Positions 51,468-60,378 of a DNA stretch of 64,000 nt are shown here, piece after piece. Source of the stretch: Sphingopyxis sp. H073. GTDB lineage: Bacteria > Pseudomonadota > Alphaproteobacteria > Sphingomonadales > Sphingomonadaceae. The notes below the pieces were generated by a model. The model saw only the letters and a program-made list of their open reading frames with translations, did not search any database and was not told the origin of the DNA. Position 1 is the first letter of the stretch; each line of letters starts with the position of its first letter. Position numbers and translations under genes: made by a program. The stretch spans positions 1-64,000 of the forward strand of contig NZ_LNSG01000006.1 in the NCBI RefSeq assembly GCF_001468395.1. Reading direction: 5' to 3'.

Positions 51468-52664
51468 TCAGTATCGCCCCGTGGCCAGGCATGTGACGAC
51501 TTCCGATCCGCGGACCAGCGTCAGATCTACGGGGCACCGCTCCGCGATCGCCAGGATCCTTTCGCGCTCCTCCTCCGACAAACTTCCTTCGAGCTCGATC
51601 GTTCGCGTGAACACGTCTTGCGGGGTTTGGCCGCTGCGCTTGTCATGCGTTACGATCGTCCTCGCTTTGGCAAGCCCGAAGCCCTTGCGATCGGCATAGA
51701 GACGCATTGTCATCGTCGTACAGGCTGCCAGCCCTGCCGATACCAGTTCATAGGGCGCCAACCCGGAATCTAGTCCACCTTCGGAAATCGGTTCGTCGGC
51801 GAAGAAGTTGTGCGACCCGCTCCGCACCGCCAGCTGAAATTTGCCACCAACAGTTTCTTCAGCGACAACACCGCCGCCGTCGGGCGCTTCCAGGTCGGCC
51901 TCCAGGATTGGCAAATATCGAGGCGCCCACGCGGCAATCATGGCCGCAGCGAATTCCGCATCGCCGGGACCGGTGAGAAGATGATCTGCCTCGCCCAGCG
52001 AGACGAAGCTCTTGGGGTGCTTCGCGGCGCCGAACAGCGCCGAAGCATTGTCTATCCCGACGAGTTCGTCGCGAGGGGCATGGAGAATCAGGAGCGGCCG
52101 GTGCAGCGTCGCGACGCGCGGCAGCAAATCCTGCTGACGCGCGTCCGCCACAAAGCTGCGATCGAGGGAGAAGTGCCGGCCGGCCAAGAGGACGTCGGCG
52201 CGTCCCTCGACATCGATCTGCTGAAGGCTCGCCGGGTCAAGGAGGTGAAGCACATGGCGGACCTCTGCGGGCGCCGCAATCGTTGCGATCGCCCTGATCC
52301 CGGGCATCGCGCCGGCGGCGGCAAGTGCTGCCGCCCCTCCGAAGCTGTGACCGATGAGGAGGGCGGGCGGCATGCCTGCCGCTTCCATAGCCTCGCCCGC
52401 CGCGATCAAGTCGTCGGCATTATCAGCGAAGCGTGTCTCGCCGAACGCGCCTTCGCTCGAGCCGAGGCCGGCAAAGTCGAACCGCAACGCACCGATACCC
52501 TGCCGCGCAAGCGCACGCGCGATCCGCACCGCCGCGAGGCTGTCCTTGCCGCAGGTAAAGCAGTGGGCGAAAATCGCCCATCCGCGCGGCGTCGCCGCAG
52601 GACGATCGACAAGCCCCGACAGGCGGTTGCCGCGCGCGCCGTGAAAATCAAAGGGTTGCGCCAT
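51468..52664 (-). CDS. alpha/beta hydrolase-OsmC fusion protein
   Basis: A 398-residue two-domain protein. Residues 1-255 are an alpha/beta hydrolase (FAHCFTCGKDSLAAVRIAR; LIGHSFGGAAALAA with the nucleophile Ser; EADHLLTG with the His). Residues 270-398 are an OsmC domain with the redox Cys in LSAGLAACTTMTMRLYADRK (LAAC-TTM) and AERCPVDLTL. OsmC proteins reduce organic hydroperoxides. Start 52664 follows GGGAAGGAGCCCGACC. It lies 76 bp from a copy of the regulon palindrome. Confidence 0.92.
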   Translation of the reverse strand: MAQPFDFHGARGNRLSGLVDRPAATPRGWAIFAHCFTCGKDSLAAVRIARALARQGIGALRFDFAGLGSSEGAFGETRFADNADDLIAAGEAMEAAGMPPALLIGHSFGGAAALAAAGAMPGIRAIATIAAPAEVRHVLHLLDPASLQQIDVEGRADVLLAGRHFSLDRSFVADARQQDLLPRVATLHRPLLILHAPRDELVGIDNASALFGAAKHPKSFVSLGEADHLLTGPGDAEFAAAMIAAWAPRYLPILEADLEAPDGGGVVAEETVGGKFQLAVRSGSHNFFADEPISEGGLDSGLAPYELVSAGLAACTTMTMRLYADRKGFGLAKARTIVTHDKRSGQTPQDVFTRTIELEGSLSEEERERILAIAERCPVDLTLVRGSEVVTCLATGRY

Positions 52665-52739
52665 TGGTCGGGCTCCTTCCCGCCGCGCCGCGCGCGGCCG
52701 ATGCGCGATCATTGTTCATCGCGGATGACCGAGGCGCTA

Positions 52740-52757
52740 TTCATACCTAGGTACGAA
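52740..52757. promoter_or_regulatory. regulon palindrome, site a
   Basis: TTCATACCT-AGGTACGAA is 8/9 symmetric, the best copy of the shared element. It lies between the divergent OsmC-fusion gene (76 bp away) and ybaK (108 bp away). Confidence 0.7.
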
Positions 52758-52864
52758 TTTGCCCGCACCGTGACTTGGACTAACCGCGCTGCCCGGTTCG
52801 GGCGCCGATGCGCCAACCGACAGAAACCGCAATCACGCGGTGGGCACATTGATGGAGAGAAGGC

Positions 52865-53338
52865 ATGGCACGGACCACGCCAGCAACGAGGGCACTCGAA
52901 AAGGCAGGAATCGCCTTTGAGACCCGCACTTACGACTATGATCCGGGCGCGGATCGCATCGGCGTCCAGGCTGCCGAAGCGCTTGGAGAGGAGCCCCGGC
53001 GGGTACTGAAGACGTTGATGGCGAAAGTCGATGGCAAGCCGGTCTGCGTAATCGTCCCGTCAGATCGCGAGGTGTCGATGAAAAAGCTCGCCGCCGCGCT
53101 CGGCGGCAAATCGGCTGCGATGATGGCGCCGGCAGATGCGGAGCGCCTGACCGGCTATCATGTCGGCGGCATCAGCCCTTTCGGACAGCGCAAGCAGGTG
53201 TCGACTGCGATCGAAGAGAGCGCGCTTGCCGAGCCTTATGTCTATGTGAATGGGGGCCAGCGCGGACTTCAGCTTCGGCTCGAACCCATGGCGGCAATAT
53301 CGGCGATCAATGCGATCGCCGCACCACTCGTCGCCTGA
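52865..53338 (+). CDS. ybaK: Cys-tRNA(Pro)/aminoacyl-tRNA deacylase YbaK
   Basis: A 157-residue trans-editing enzyme that hydrolyses misacylated Cys-tRNA(Pro). Signatures are KTLMAKVDGKPVCVIVPSD, with the conserved Lys in EVSMKKLAAAL, and GYHVGGISPFGQRK. TGGAGAGAAGGC precedes the ATG. It is divergent from the OsmC fusion, with the shared palindrome between them, and its transcript meets the terminator at 53337. Confidence 0.93.
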   Translation: MARTTPATRALEKAGIAFETRTYDYDPGADRIGVQAAEALGEEPRRVLKTLMAKVDGKPVCVIVPSDREVSMKKLAAALGGKSAAMMAPADAERLTGYHVGGISPFGQRKQVSTAIEESALAEPYVYVNGGQRGLQLRLEPMAAISAINAIAAPLVA

Positions 53339-53373
53339 AAAAAGAAGGCGGCGACCGGGTTCCGGTCGCCGCC
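53337..53373 (-). terminator. rho-independent terminator
   Basis: The perfect 12-bp stem GGCGGCGACCGG (53347-53358) pairs with CCGGTCGCCGCC (53362-53373). On the minus strand TTCTTTTTT follows, so it chiefly ends the metallo-beta-lactamase-fold gene. It may also serve ybaK from the other side. Confidence 0.9.
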
Positions 53374-53390
53374 CAGGGGGGAGAGAGGGT

Positions 53391-54338
53391 TCAGACGCCG
53401 CGGTAGACGAGTTGGGTGAAGAGCGCCGGATTGATCACCCCGCCGCCCCATTTCGCGTCGAATTCGGCCGACGGCTTGGCAGCGATCGTCTCGTCGAGCG
53501 ACTTGCCCTGTGCCTTCAACGCCGCGACGCGGTTGCGGATCGTGACCAGCATGTCCCGGAAGGCTACGAGATCGGCGCGCGATCCGACCGGGCCGTGGCC
53601 AGGCACGACGATCGTTTCCGCCCCGGACTTCTCGATGTTCCAGTTAGCCGCACGGATCATGCCGTCGATGCCGCCGCCCGCGACATAGTCGATGAACGGA
53701 TAGACGCCGTTCCACCAGGTATCGCCGGTCGCGAGAACATTCGCCTTGCGGAAATAGACCGAAAGGTCGCCGTCGGTATGCGAGGGCATATAATGGCGGA
53801 TCTCGACGGTCTCGCCATTGAAGGTCATGACCTTCTCTTCATCGACGAGCATCGCCGGACGGTAACCCGCAGGCACCGGATCGAAGGTGTGCCCCCATTC
53901 CACGACGCGGATCGACTTATCGAGGTGAGCGGCGGTGTTGCGATGCGCGATGATCGTCGCGCCATCTTCATGCGCCCAGCCGTTGCCGTCGGTGTGGTCC
54001 CAGTGCCAATGCGTATTGATGACGAAGTTGAGGCCGCCGGGACGCAGGCCCGTCAGCACCTCTTCGATCTTTGCGCGCGACACCGCGATGCCGTCGTCGA
54101 CGAGCAGCAGCCCCTGCGGGCCCGCGAGCGCGACGATCGAACCGCCGGCGCCGTCGAGCACGGTCACATTGCCGCGCAGCGCGGTGGGCGTGACCGGCGA
54201 AGCCGCGGTCGCCGTATTGATGATGTCATAGGGCGTTTTGGCAGCCTCGTCGGCATGCGCCGGTGCGCCGACGGCAAGAGCCAATGCAAGGAGGGCGCTC
54301 GAGGCCAGACCCGGGCGGCGAAACAGAATATTGCTCAT
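53391..54338 (-). CDS. secreted metallo-beta-lactamase-fold hydrolase
   Basis: A 315-residue MBL-fold protein with signal peptide (LASSALLALALAVGAPAHA). The metal motif H110-x-H112-x-D114-H115 lies in NTHWHWDHTDGNG. Further ligands are in PSHTDGDLSVYF and VVPGHGPVGS. This resembles subclass B2/QPS-type periplasmic hydrolases rather than true beta-lactamases. A weak copy of the regulon palindrome (54398-54415) lies about 60 bp upstream. Confidence 0.9.
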   Translation of the reverse strand: MSNILFRRPGLASSALLALALAVGAPAHADEAAKTPYDIINTATAASPVTPTALRGNVTVLDGAGGSIVALAGPQGLLLVDDGIAVSRAKIEEVLTGLRPGGLNFVINTHWHWDHTDGNGWAHEDGATIIAHRNTAAHLDKSIRVVEWGHTFDPVPAGYRPAMLVDEEKVMTFNGETVEIRHYMPSHTDGDLSVYFRKANVLATGDTWWNGVYPFIDYVAGGGIDGMIRAANWNIEKSGAETIVVPGHGPVGSRADLVAFRDMLVTIRNRVAALKAQGKSLDETIAAKPSAEFDAKWGGGVINPALFTQLVYRGV

Positions 54339-54397
54339 GATATGACTCCGATGCTGTTGCGAGGAGCCGATCATCGGTCAGTTGAGAGGGCGAGTAA

Positions 54398-54415
54398 CTA
54401 ATATGAAGGTTTAGA
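54398..54415 (-). promoter_or_regulatory. weak regulon palindrome, site b
   Basis: On the minus strand TCTAAACCT-TCATATTAG matches one half of the shared element (6/9) and the other poorly (4/9). A -10-like GATGAT lies 22 bp downstream, at the spacing seen at sites d, e and f. Confidence 0.3.
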
Positions 54416-54500
54416 CCCGCCGATTGCGCTTGCCCGGTCATCCGGTCCGGTGCGATGGCGGCAGACAGCAGCACATATGCTGTCCGTCCGGAGGGGGCCG

Positions 54501-56378
54501 ATGGGGACAAGGCTTACAGGGTCAACCGCGTTCGCGCTGCTCGCATTGGCGCTCGGTATCGGCATCTTCGCGGTCGACATGTTCAGCCCGCTCGGCGGGG
54601 CAATCGCCGTATTATATACGGTCTGCATCATCCTGCTGACGCGGGGCGGCAGACCGGTCATGGTCGCGCTGGGCGGCATAGTCGCCGCGATCGCGGCAAT
54701 GATTGCCTTCCTTGCCGGTCATTGGGGCGAGCCGGTCGGCGCCGCGCATGTCCGGCTCGGCGTCAGCCTCGCCGCGATCGGTGTCACCACCATCCTTTCC
54801 TACGGCATTCTCAGCACGAGGAAGCTTTGCAGCGAACAGGCCAATATCCTCGCGTTGACGCACGACAGCGTGATCGTCCTCGATCGTCATGACCGCGTGG
54901 CGGGCTGGAACGAAGGCGCGGCGCGGATTTATGGCTGGTCCGCGGAGGAGGCGGTCGGCAGGGCCTATGACGACCTCATCACGCTCGATGCCCCGCGCGA
55001 GGCCGCGAAACAACGGCTCGAGCAGAGCGGCGACCTTACCGAAGAGATGGCGGGCGTGGGGAAGGACGGCGCGCCTTTTGTGGTATCGACGCGCATGGTG
55101 CGCCGTCGCAATCTCGCCGGCGCGCCCGACGGGCTGATCGAGGCAAGCATCGATTTGTCGGAGCAGCGCCGGGCCGATGCGGCTCGTCGCGCCTCCGAAA
55201 ATCGCTACCAGGCCATTTTCGATGCCGCCGGGTTCGCCGCGTGGGAGACCGACTGGACCGGGGTGCGGCAGCTCCTCGCGACGATCGCTCCCGATGGCGA
55301 AAATCTGGAAGCCTATCTCATCGCCAATCCGGACCTGCTCCGGAAGGTGGCGGCAACGCCGCATATCCATGAGGCTAACCAGGCGGCCGCGACGCTCTTC
55401 GGCGTTGCCGATCGGAGCGAATTGATCGGGAAGAATGTCATCGCACGCTATCCCGAGACGAACGGCCTCGCGCTTGCGACGCTTTTCGCGCGGCTGGCAA
55501 GCGGCGAGGATTTGGTCGAGGTCGAGACGCGGATAACTAATCTCAAGGGCAAGCCGATCGACGTAGTCCTGCGCGTGAGACTCGTCCCCGAGGGCGAACC
55601 CTGGTCGCGCGTCCTCATCATGGCCATAGACATGACCGAGCGAAATGAGGACCGCGCCCGGCTCGAACGCAACATGATCGAACTCGCCCATGCGTCGCGC
55701 GTGTCGATTCTCGGTCAGCTTGCGGCCTCCATCGCCCATGAGGTCAATCAGCCGCTGTCGGCGATCATGACCTATGCGAAATCGGCACGCCGCTGGCTCA
55801 AGCGCGACACGCCCGACCTTGACGAAGTGGCGAACTGCATCGAGCGGATCGACGCGAACAGCGAGCGCGCGGGCACGATCATCGCGAGGGTCCGGAACCT
55901 CGCGCGCAAGGGCAGCGCCCAGATCGAAGCGATCTCGCTCGCCGAGCTCGTTGACGAAGCGCTGGCGCTGGTCGATCGCGAAGCGTGCGCGGCACGCATC
56001 ACGATCCGCACCGAAATCGAGCCCTCGGACATCAGCATCGCGGCCGACCGTATCCAGATCCAGCAGATTCTGGTGAACCTCGTCATGAACGCAATCCATG
56101 CAAGCGCGGGGGCCGAACCGGGGGGCGATATATCGATTACGGCCACGATCGATACGGAGGGCATGGCGCACATCGCTGTCGTGGATCGCGGCAGCGGTAT
56201 CGTCGGGATCGAACCGCATGCCCTGTTCGACGCCTTTTACACGACGAAACCCGACGGAATGGGCATGGGGCTGTCGATTTCGCGATCGATCGTCGAGGCG
56301 CATGGCGGGCGCATTTCCGCCGCCAACAATCCCGGTGGCGGGGCAACGATCAGCTTCACCATCCCGGTCGCGGTTTAG
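54501..56378 (+). CDS. PAS sensor histidine kinase, membrane-bound
   Basis: A 625-residue kinase. Four hydrophobic helices (about 12-107) anchor it. Two PAS regions follow (first near 120-230, with [20 protein letters not shown]; second near 235-385). The dimerisation box has phospho-acceptor H413 in [17 protein letters not shown]. The ATPase has [14 protein letters not shown] (N), DRGSGI (G1) and [17 protein letters not shown] (G2). This is the FixL/DctB-like HPK4 type. ATG 54501 with GGAGGGGGCCG is chosen over 54450. It probably drives the two receivers that follow. Confidence 0.94.
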   Translation: MGTRLTGSTAFALLALALGIGIFAVDMFSPLGGAIAVLYTVCIILLTRGGRPVMVALGGIVAAIAAMIAFLAGHWGEPVGAAHVRLGVSLAAIGVTTILSYGILSTRKLCSEQANILALTHDSVIVLDRHDRVAGWNEGAARIYGWSAEEAVGRAYDDLITLDAPREAAKQRLEQSGDLTEEMAGVGKDGAPFVVSTRMVRRRNLAGAPDGLIEASIDLSEQRRADAARRASENRYQAIFDAAGFAAWETDWTGVRQLLATIAPDGENLEAYLIANPDLLRKVAATPHIHEANQAAATLFGVADRSELIGKNVIARYPETNGLALATLFARLASGEDLVEVETRITNLKGKPIDVVLRVRLVPEGEPWSRVLIMAIDMTERNEDRARLERNMIELAHASRVSILGQLAASIAHEVNQPLSAIMTYAKSARRWLKRDTPDLDEVANCIERIDANSERAGTIIARVRNLARKGSAQIEAISLAELVDEALALVDREACAARITIRTEIEPSDISIAADRIQIQQILVNLVMNAIHASAGAEPGGDISITATIDTEGMAHIAVVDRGSGIVGIEPHALFDAFYTTKPDGMGMGLSISRSIVEAHGGRISAANNPGGGATISFTIPVAV

Positions 56379-56418
56379 GCGGGTCGGAGCCGCCGCCGCC
56401 ATGCTATACCGGGCCCAC

Positions 56419-56436
56419 ATCATCCTTAGGTATGAT
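56419..56436. promoter_or_regulatory. regulon palindrome, site c
   Basis: ATCATCCTT-AGGTATGAT is 7/9 symmetric and lies 54 bp before the first receiver gene, suggesting autoregulation of the response regulators apart from the kinase. Confidence 0.55.
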
Positions 56437-56489
56437 GGCGGCGGGGCCACTCAGCTGCTGTTGCGGAGGCTCCTGTCAGGAGAAGTGAC

Positions 56490-56852
56490 GTGCCGAGTAA
56501 ATTGGTGGGCGTCGTCGACGACGATGAAGATGTCCGCACCAGCATCGAAAGCCTGCTGCGATCGGCGGGCTATCGCCCGTTCTGCTTTCGCAGCGCGGAA
56601 AGCTTCCTCGCCTCGTCCCACCGCGACATCATCGATTGCCTTCTCACCGACTTCAACATGCCCGGGCTGAACGGCCTCGAACTCCACCGGAAGATTGCGC
56701 GCGACCGACCGTCACTGCCGGTGATCCTCATGACGGCCTTTCCGACCGATGTCGTCCGCCGGGACGCCAAGGAACAGGGCTTGGCCGGCTTCTTCGTGAA
56801 GCCGATCGACGGCGACCTTCTCATCGACAAGCTGGAGGATGTGTTATGCTGA
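56490..56852 (+). CDS. single-domain response regulator
   Basis: A 120-residue receiver without an output domain. The acidic pocket (DDDED), phospho-acceptor D54 in LLTDFNMPG, T82 (LMTA) and K104 (FVKP) are complete. It starts at GTG 56490 behind TCAGGAGAAGTGAC. It overlaps the FixJ-type gene by seven bases. Single receivers of this sort act as phosphate sinks or by protein contact. Confidence 0.92.
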   Translation: MPSKLVGVVDDDEDVRTSIESLLRSAGYRPFCFRSAESFLASSHRDIIDCLLTDFNMPGLNGLELHRKIARDRPSLPVILMTAFPTDVVRRDAKEQGLAGFFVKPIDGDLLIDKLEDVLC

Positions 56853-57535
56853 TCAGGCAAAACCGCGGCGGCGCCGAGACGGCGCCCGAAAACGCGCCGC
56901 CGCTGCCGCCGCTCGTGTGCGTGCTCGACGACGATCCCGATATCCGCGGCAGCATCGAGAGCCTGCTGCGCGCTGAGGGGTTCTCGGTCCAGACCTACGC
57001 CTCGACCTCGGAATTCGTCATGTGCGACAGCGTCGATCGTGCGGCGTGCCTATTGCTCGACATCAATCTCGGCGATGCCAACGGCCTCGACTTCCAGGAA
57101 GAGCTCGCCGGCAACGAGATCCCCGTGCCGGTCATCCTGATGAGCGGCTATGGCGACATCCCGATGACCGTGCGCGGCATGCGGGCGGGAGCGCTCGATT
57201 TCCTCGCCAAGCCGCTTTCCGACGATGTGCTTCTGGCAGCAGTTTCGGATGCGATCCGCAAGGATGAAGTGCGGCGCGCCGCGAGCGCGGCGCTCGACGG
57301 CACCCGCCAGCGCTATAACGCGCTCACCAACCGCGAGCGTGAAATCATGGGACTGGTGACCGCCGGCCTGATGAACAAGCAGATCGCCGCGCGTCTCGGG
57401 CTCAGCGAGATCACCGTGAAGATCCACCGTGGAAACATGACCCGCAAGATGCAGGCCGACTCGCTCGCCGACCTCGTCCGGATGGCCGAGGAACTGGGCG
57501 CGCGCGAGGCATCGGCGAGCCGCTTCAACCGCTGA
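56846..57535 (+). CDS. FixJ-family response regulator
   Basis: A 229-residue regulator. The receiver (about 22-140) has D72 in LLLDINLGDANG, S100 (LMSGYGDIPM, the FixJ-typical form) and K122 (AKPLSDD). The LuxR-type helix-turn-helix (158-218) is TNREREIMGLVTAGLMNKQI, then AARLGLSEITVKIHRGNM. Start 56846 follows CTGGAGGATGTGTT. NarL/FixJ proteins bind sites with TACC/GGTA halves, so it is the prime candidate for the shared palindrome. Confidence 0.94.
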   Translation: MLIRQNRGGAETAPENAPPLPPLVCVLDDDPDIRGSIESLLRAEGFSVQTYASTSEFVMCDSVDRAACLLLDINLGDANGLDFQEELAGNEIPVPVILMSGYGDIPMTVRGMRAGALDFLAKPLSDDVLLAAVSDAIRKDEVRRAASAALDGTRQRYNALTNREREIMGLVTAGLMNKQIAARLGLSEITVKIHRGNMTRKMQADSLADLVRMAEELGAREASASRFNR

Positions 57536-57562
57536 TCCTGCGCACGGCGCGAGGGCCGTCCA

Positions 57563-57580
57563 GTCATACCAAGATGTGAA
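57563..57580 (+). promoter_or_regulatory. regulon palindrome, site d
   Basis: GTCATACCA-AGATGTGAA matches each consensus half at 7/9. A -10-like TATCTT begins 22 bp after it (57603-57608). It controls the 49-residue gene. Confidence 0.6.
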
Positions 57581-57651
57581 TCATCATGGCCCGCGGCGAT
57601 CCTATCTTCGCTCTGCAAGCGGCACAGCCGTGCCCGCCGTGGAGGCAGATC

Positions 57652-57801
57652 ATGTCGAAATCCGATACCGCAAGCCAGCGCCCCGACCTCGAAGCCGCGC
57701 GGACACCCGACCCGCGTGCCGCGACCGAGGAGCGCATCGATCATGCGCTCGAAGACAGTTTTCCGGCGAGCGACCCGCCCGCGGCGAACGTCTTCGACTG
57801 A
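57652..57801 (+). CDS. 49-residue conserved-type protein
   Basis: A small, soluble, acidic protein with GGAGGCAGATC before ATG 57652 (the in-frame ATG at 57586 touches the operator). It carries RAATEERIDHALEDSFPASD ending in DPPAANVF. The ALEDSFPASDPP motif recurs in many small alphaproteobacterial stress-linked proteins of unknown role. It has its own promoter with site d. Confidence 0.75.
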   Translation: MSKSDTASQRPDLEAARTPDPRAATEERIDHALEDSFPASDPPAANVFD

Positions 57802-57817
57802 GCCCGCCGGGCCATAA

Positions 57818-57835
57818 TTAAAACCTAAGAATGAT
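57818..57835 (+). promoter_or_regulatory. regulon palindrome, site e
   Basis: TTAAAACCT-AAGAATGAT matches the halves at 7/9 and 6/9. GAAAAT (57858-57863), a weak -10, begins 22 bp after it. It lies 78 bp before the hydrolase gene. Confidence 0.5.
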
Positions 57836-57913
57836 GGGAAGCGTGCCCGCGCGACCCGAAAATGCTCCCGCCAATCCCGCGAAATCTCTCGCGCATGAGC
57901 AAGGAGTAGGATC

Positions 57914-58735
57914 ATGAGCTTCATCAAGACCCCCGACGGCGTTTCGATCTACTACAAGGATCTCGGTGCCGGCCAGCCCGTCCTTTTCTGCCATGGCTGG
58001 CCGCTCTCGGCCGATGCCTGGGACAGCCAGATGCAGTTCCTCGGCGAACGGGGTTATCGCGTCATCGCGCATGATCGCCGCAGCCATGGCCGCTCCGACC
58101 AGGTCTGGGACGGCAACGACATGGACCATTATGCCGACGACCTCGCGGCCCTGATCGAGGCACTCGACCTTCGGGACATCATTCTCGTCGGCCATTCGAC
58201 GGGCGGCGGCGAAGTTGCCCATTATATCGGCCGTCACGGCACCAGCCGCGTCGCCAAGGCGGTTCTGATCAGCGCCGTGCCGCCGGTCATGCTGCAAAGC
58301 GAGACCAACCCCAACGGGACGCCGCTCGCGGCCTTCGACGACATCCGCGCCGCGCTGCTCGACAACCGCAGCCAGTTCTACAAGGATCTGACGACGCCTT
58401 TCTTCGGCTACAACCGTGCCGGAGCGGCGATTTCGGAAGGCACCCGCGACCATTTCTGGCTGCAGGGCATGATGGGCGGCCTCAAGGGCCAATATGACTG
58501 CGTCCATGAATTTTCCGAGGTCGACTATAGCGAAGACCTGAAGCGGATGACGATCCCGACGCTGGTTCTCCACGGTTCGGACGACCAGATCGTCCCGATC
58601 GATGCCTCGGCGCGCCTCTCCGTGGGCCTCCTCCCGCAGGGGCAGCTCAAGATTTACGAAGGCGGCCCGCACGGCATGCCGATCACGATGAAGGAGCAGG
58701 TCAACGCCGACCTCCTCGCCTTCATCCAGAGCTGA
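57914..58735 (+). CDS. chloroperoxidase-like alpha/beta hydrolase
   Basis: A 273-residue enzyme of the non-heme chloroperoxidase/peracid-forming group. Motifs are [29 protein letters not shown], nucleophile S95 in [14 protein letters not shown], and HGSDDQIVP and GGPHGMPIT with the Asp and His. It is the first gene after site e and ends in a terminator-like hairpin. Confidence 0.94.
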   Translation: MSFIKTPDGVSIYYKDLGAGQPVLFCHGWPLSADAWDSQMQFLGERGYRVIAHDRRSHGRSDQVWDGNDMDHYADDLAALIEALDLRDIILVGHSTGGGEVAHYIGRHGTSRVAKAVLISAVPPVMLQSETNPNGTPLAAFDDIRAALLDNRSQFYKDLTTPFFGYNRAGAAISEGTRDHFWLQGMMGGLKGQYDCVHEFSEVDYSEDLKRMTIPTLVLHGSDDQIVPIDASARLSVGLLPQGQLKIYEGGPHGMPITMKEQVNADLLAFIQS

Positions 58736-58749
58736 CCCGAACCCGAAGG

Positions 58750-58785
58750 GCAGGCGCCGACCCGCGAAACGCGGGCGACGCCTGC
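58750..58785 (+). terminator. hairpin after the hydrolase gene
   Basis: GCAGGCG (58750-58756) pairs with CGCCTGC (58779-58785), with inner CCCGCG/CGCGGG. TCTTTCTCCCC lies shortly after. It separates the hydrolase gene from the next unit, perhaps partially. Confidence 0.6.
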
Positions 58786-58822
58786 TCCGGTCTTTCTCCC
58801 CTCCAGACGCAGGAACAACAGC

Positions 58823-59260
58823 ATGACTATAAAGAGCCCGACCGACGAAGTAGCAGCGGCGAAAGCCCGCTACTGCCGCTTCATCGACACCAAGCAGTGG
58901 GAGGCCTTCGCGGGGCTTCTCGCCGAAGCCCCGAAGATCCGCATGTTCGGCCCCGACGGCGATCTCCTGTTCGCCTTCGACGAGCGCGACGCATTCGTTG
59001 CCCTGTCGAGCCAGTTCCTCGAAAAGGGCCGGTCGATCCACCAGGTCCATAACGCCGAGATCGACGAACTCCCCGACGGCCGCGTGGCCGCGGTCTGGTC
59101 GATGGAAGACCTTATTGTCTTCCCCGACGCCGCTCCGGGAGAGACCGCGAGGATGAACGGCTACGGCCATTATCACGAAATCTGGGAGCGTGGTCCCGAC
59201 GGCTGGCGCATCGCCGCGCTCGAGCTGCGCCGCACCATCCTCGACATCATCCAGGCATAG
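58823..59260 (+). CDS. SnoaL/NTF2-like protein
   Basis: A 145-residue alpha+beta-barrel protein: AKARYCRFIDTKQWEAFAGLL, IHQVHNAEIDELPDGRVAAVW and GYGHYHEIWERGPDGWRIA. Its acidic and His positions resemble SnoaL-like isomerases or hydratases of small aromatic compounds. It is the first of three tightly spaced genes (10 and 18 bp gaps). Confidence 0.9.
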   Translation: MTIKSPTDEVAAAKARYCRFIDTKQWEAFAGLLAEAPKIRMFGPDGDLLFAFDERDAFVALSSQFLEKGRSIHQVHNAEIDELPDGRVAAVWSMEDLIVFPDAAPGETARMNGYGHYHEIWERGPDGWRIAALELRRTILDIIQA

Positions 59261-59269
59261 GAATCCATC

Positions 59270-60361
59270 ATGACCAAGGATCGTATCAACGTCGGCATCA
59301 TCGGCGTGCATCCCGACAAGGGTTGGGCCAGCACGGCCCATGTCCCCGCCCTGCTGCAGCTTCCCCAGTATCGCATCTCCGCTGTCAGCCATCACAGCCC
59401 CGAGGTCGCCGCGGCGGCTGCCGCCAAATATGGCGTCGACCATGCTTTCGGCTCCGCCGACGAGCTGGTGGCGCATGGCGATGTCGATCTTGTCGTCGTC
59501 GCGGTGAAGGTGCTCGAGCATCGCGATCTCGTCGCGAAAGCGGCGGCTGCCGGGAAGGCCATCTTTTCGGAGTGGCCGCTCGGGACGAGCCTCGCGGAGG
59601 CGACTGCAATGCGCGACCTTGCGGCGCGGCACGGCGTTCGCACCGCTATCGGCCTCCAGACCCGTGCCATTCCGGCCTTCGCCCATATGCGCGACCTCAT
59701 CGCCGAGGGTTATGTCGGCAAGCCGCTCTCGGCGACGATGATCGGCTCGGGTATCGTCTGGGGCGAAACGCTGAGCGAGGGCTTCGCCTACACGCTCGAT
59801 CCGGCAAGCGGGGCGGCGATGCTGAACGTGCCGTTCGCGCACTCGCTCGACGGCCTCCTTCATGTCCTCGGCAGCGAGTTCGACAACCTGTCGGCGGTAC
59901 TCGGCACGGCGCGCCCCACCATTCGCATCGAGGAGACGGGCGCCGAAGTGCCGATGACCGTCGCCGACCAGGTGATGGTCGCGGGGCGCCTCGGCAATGG
60001 CGCGGCGCTTTCGGCCCATTTCCGGGGCGGCCTGTCGCGCGGCACCAATTTCCACGTCGAGATCAACGGCACCGCCGGCGATCTCATCCTGACCGCTCCC
60101 GTCGGATATGTCGGGATTGGCGACTTCGAGCTTCGCGGCGCGCGCGGCGAAGAGACGCTCCACGCCCTGGAGATTCCCGAGCGCTATGGCGCAACGCGCT
60201 TCGAGGCCGGCCCGGCGCAAAGCGTCGCCCTCGCCTATGAACGGCTCGCCTCGGACATGCTCGGGGGGACGTCGCTTGCCCCAAGCTTCGACGATGCCGT
60301 CGCACTCCACCGGCTGATCGACACGATCGCGCAGCGCGGCAGCGCCGTCGGTGCGGCCTGA
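59270..60361 (+). CDS. Gfo/Idh/MocA family oxidoreductase
   Basis: A 363-residue NAD(P)-dependent dehydrogenase-like protein. The nucleotide fold begins INVGIIGVHPDKGWASTAH. The usual catalytic EKP reads E-W-P (IFSEWPLGTSLAEA), as in Gal80-type members, so the catalytic Lys is absent and a ligand-sensing or altered catalytic role is possible. The C-terminal beta domain (NGAALSAHFRGGLSRGTNF) is intact. Confidence 0.9.
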   Translation: MTKDRINVGIIGVHPDKGWASTAHVPALLQLPQYRISAVSHHSPEVAAAAAAKYGVDHAFGSADELVAHGDVDLVVVAVKVLEHRDLVAKAAAAGKAIFSEWPLGTSLAEATAMRDLAARHGVRTAIGLQTRAIPAFAHMRDLIAEGYVGKPLSATMIGSGIVWGETLSEGFAYTLDPASGAAMLNVPFAHSLDGLLHVLGSEFDNLSAVLGTARPTIRIEETGAEVPMTVADQVMVAGRLGNGAALSAHFRGGLSRGTNFHVEINGTAGDLILTAPVGYVGIGDFELRGARGEETLHALEIPERYGATRFEAGPAQSVALAYERLASDMLGGTSLAPSFDDAVALHRLIDTIAQRGSAVGAA

Positions 60362-60378
60362 GAGCAAGGAGACGGAAT

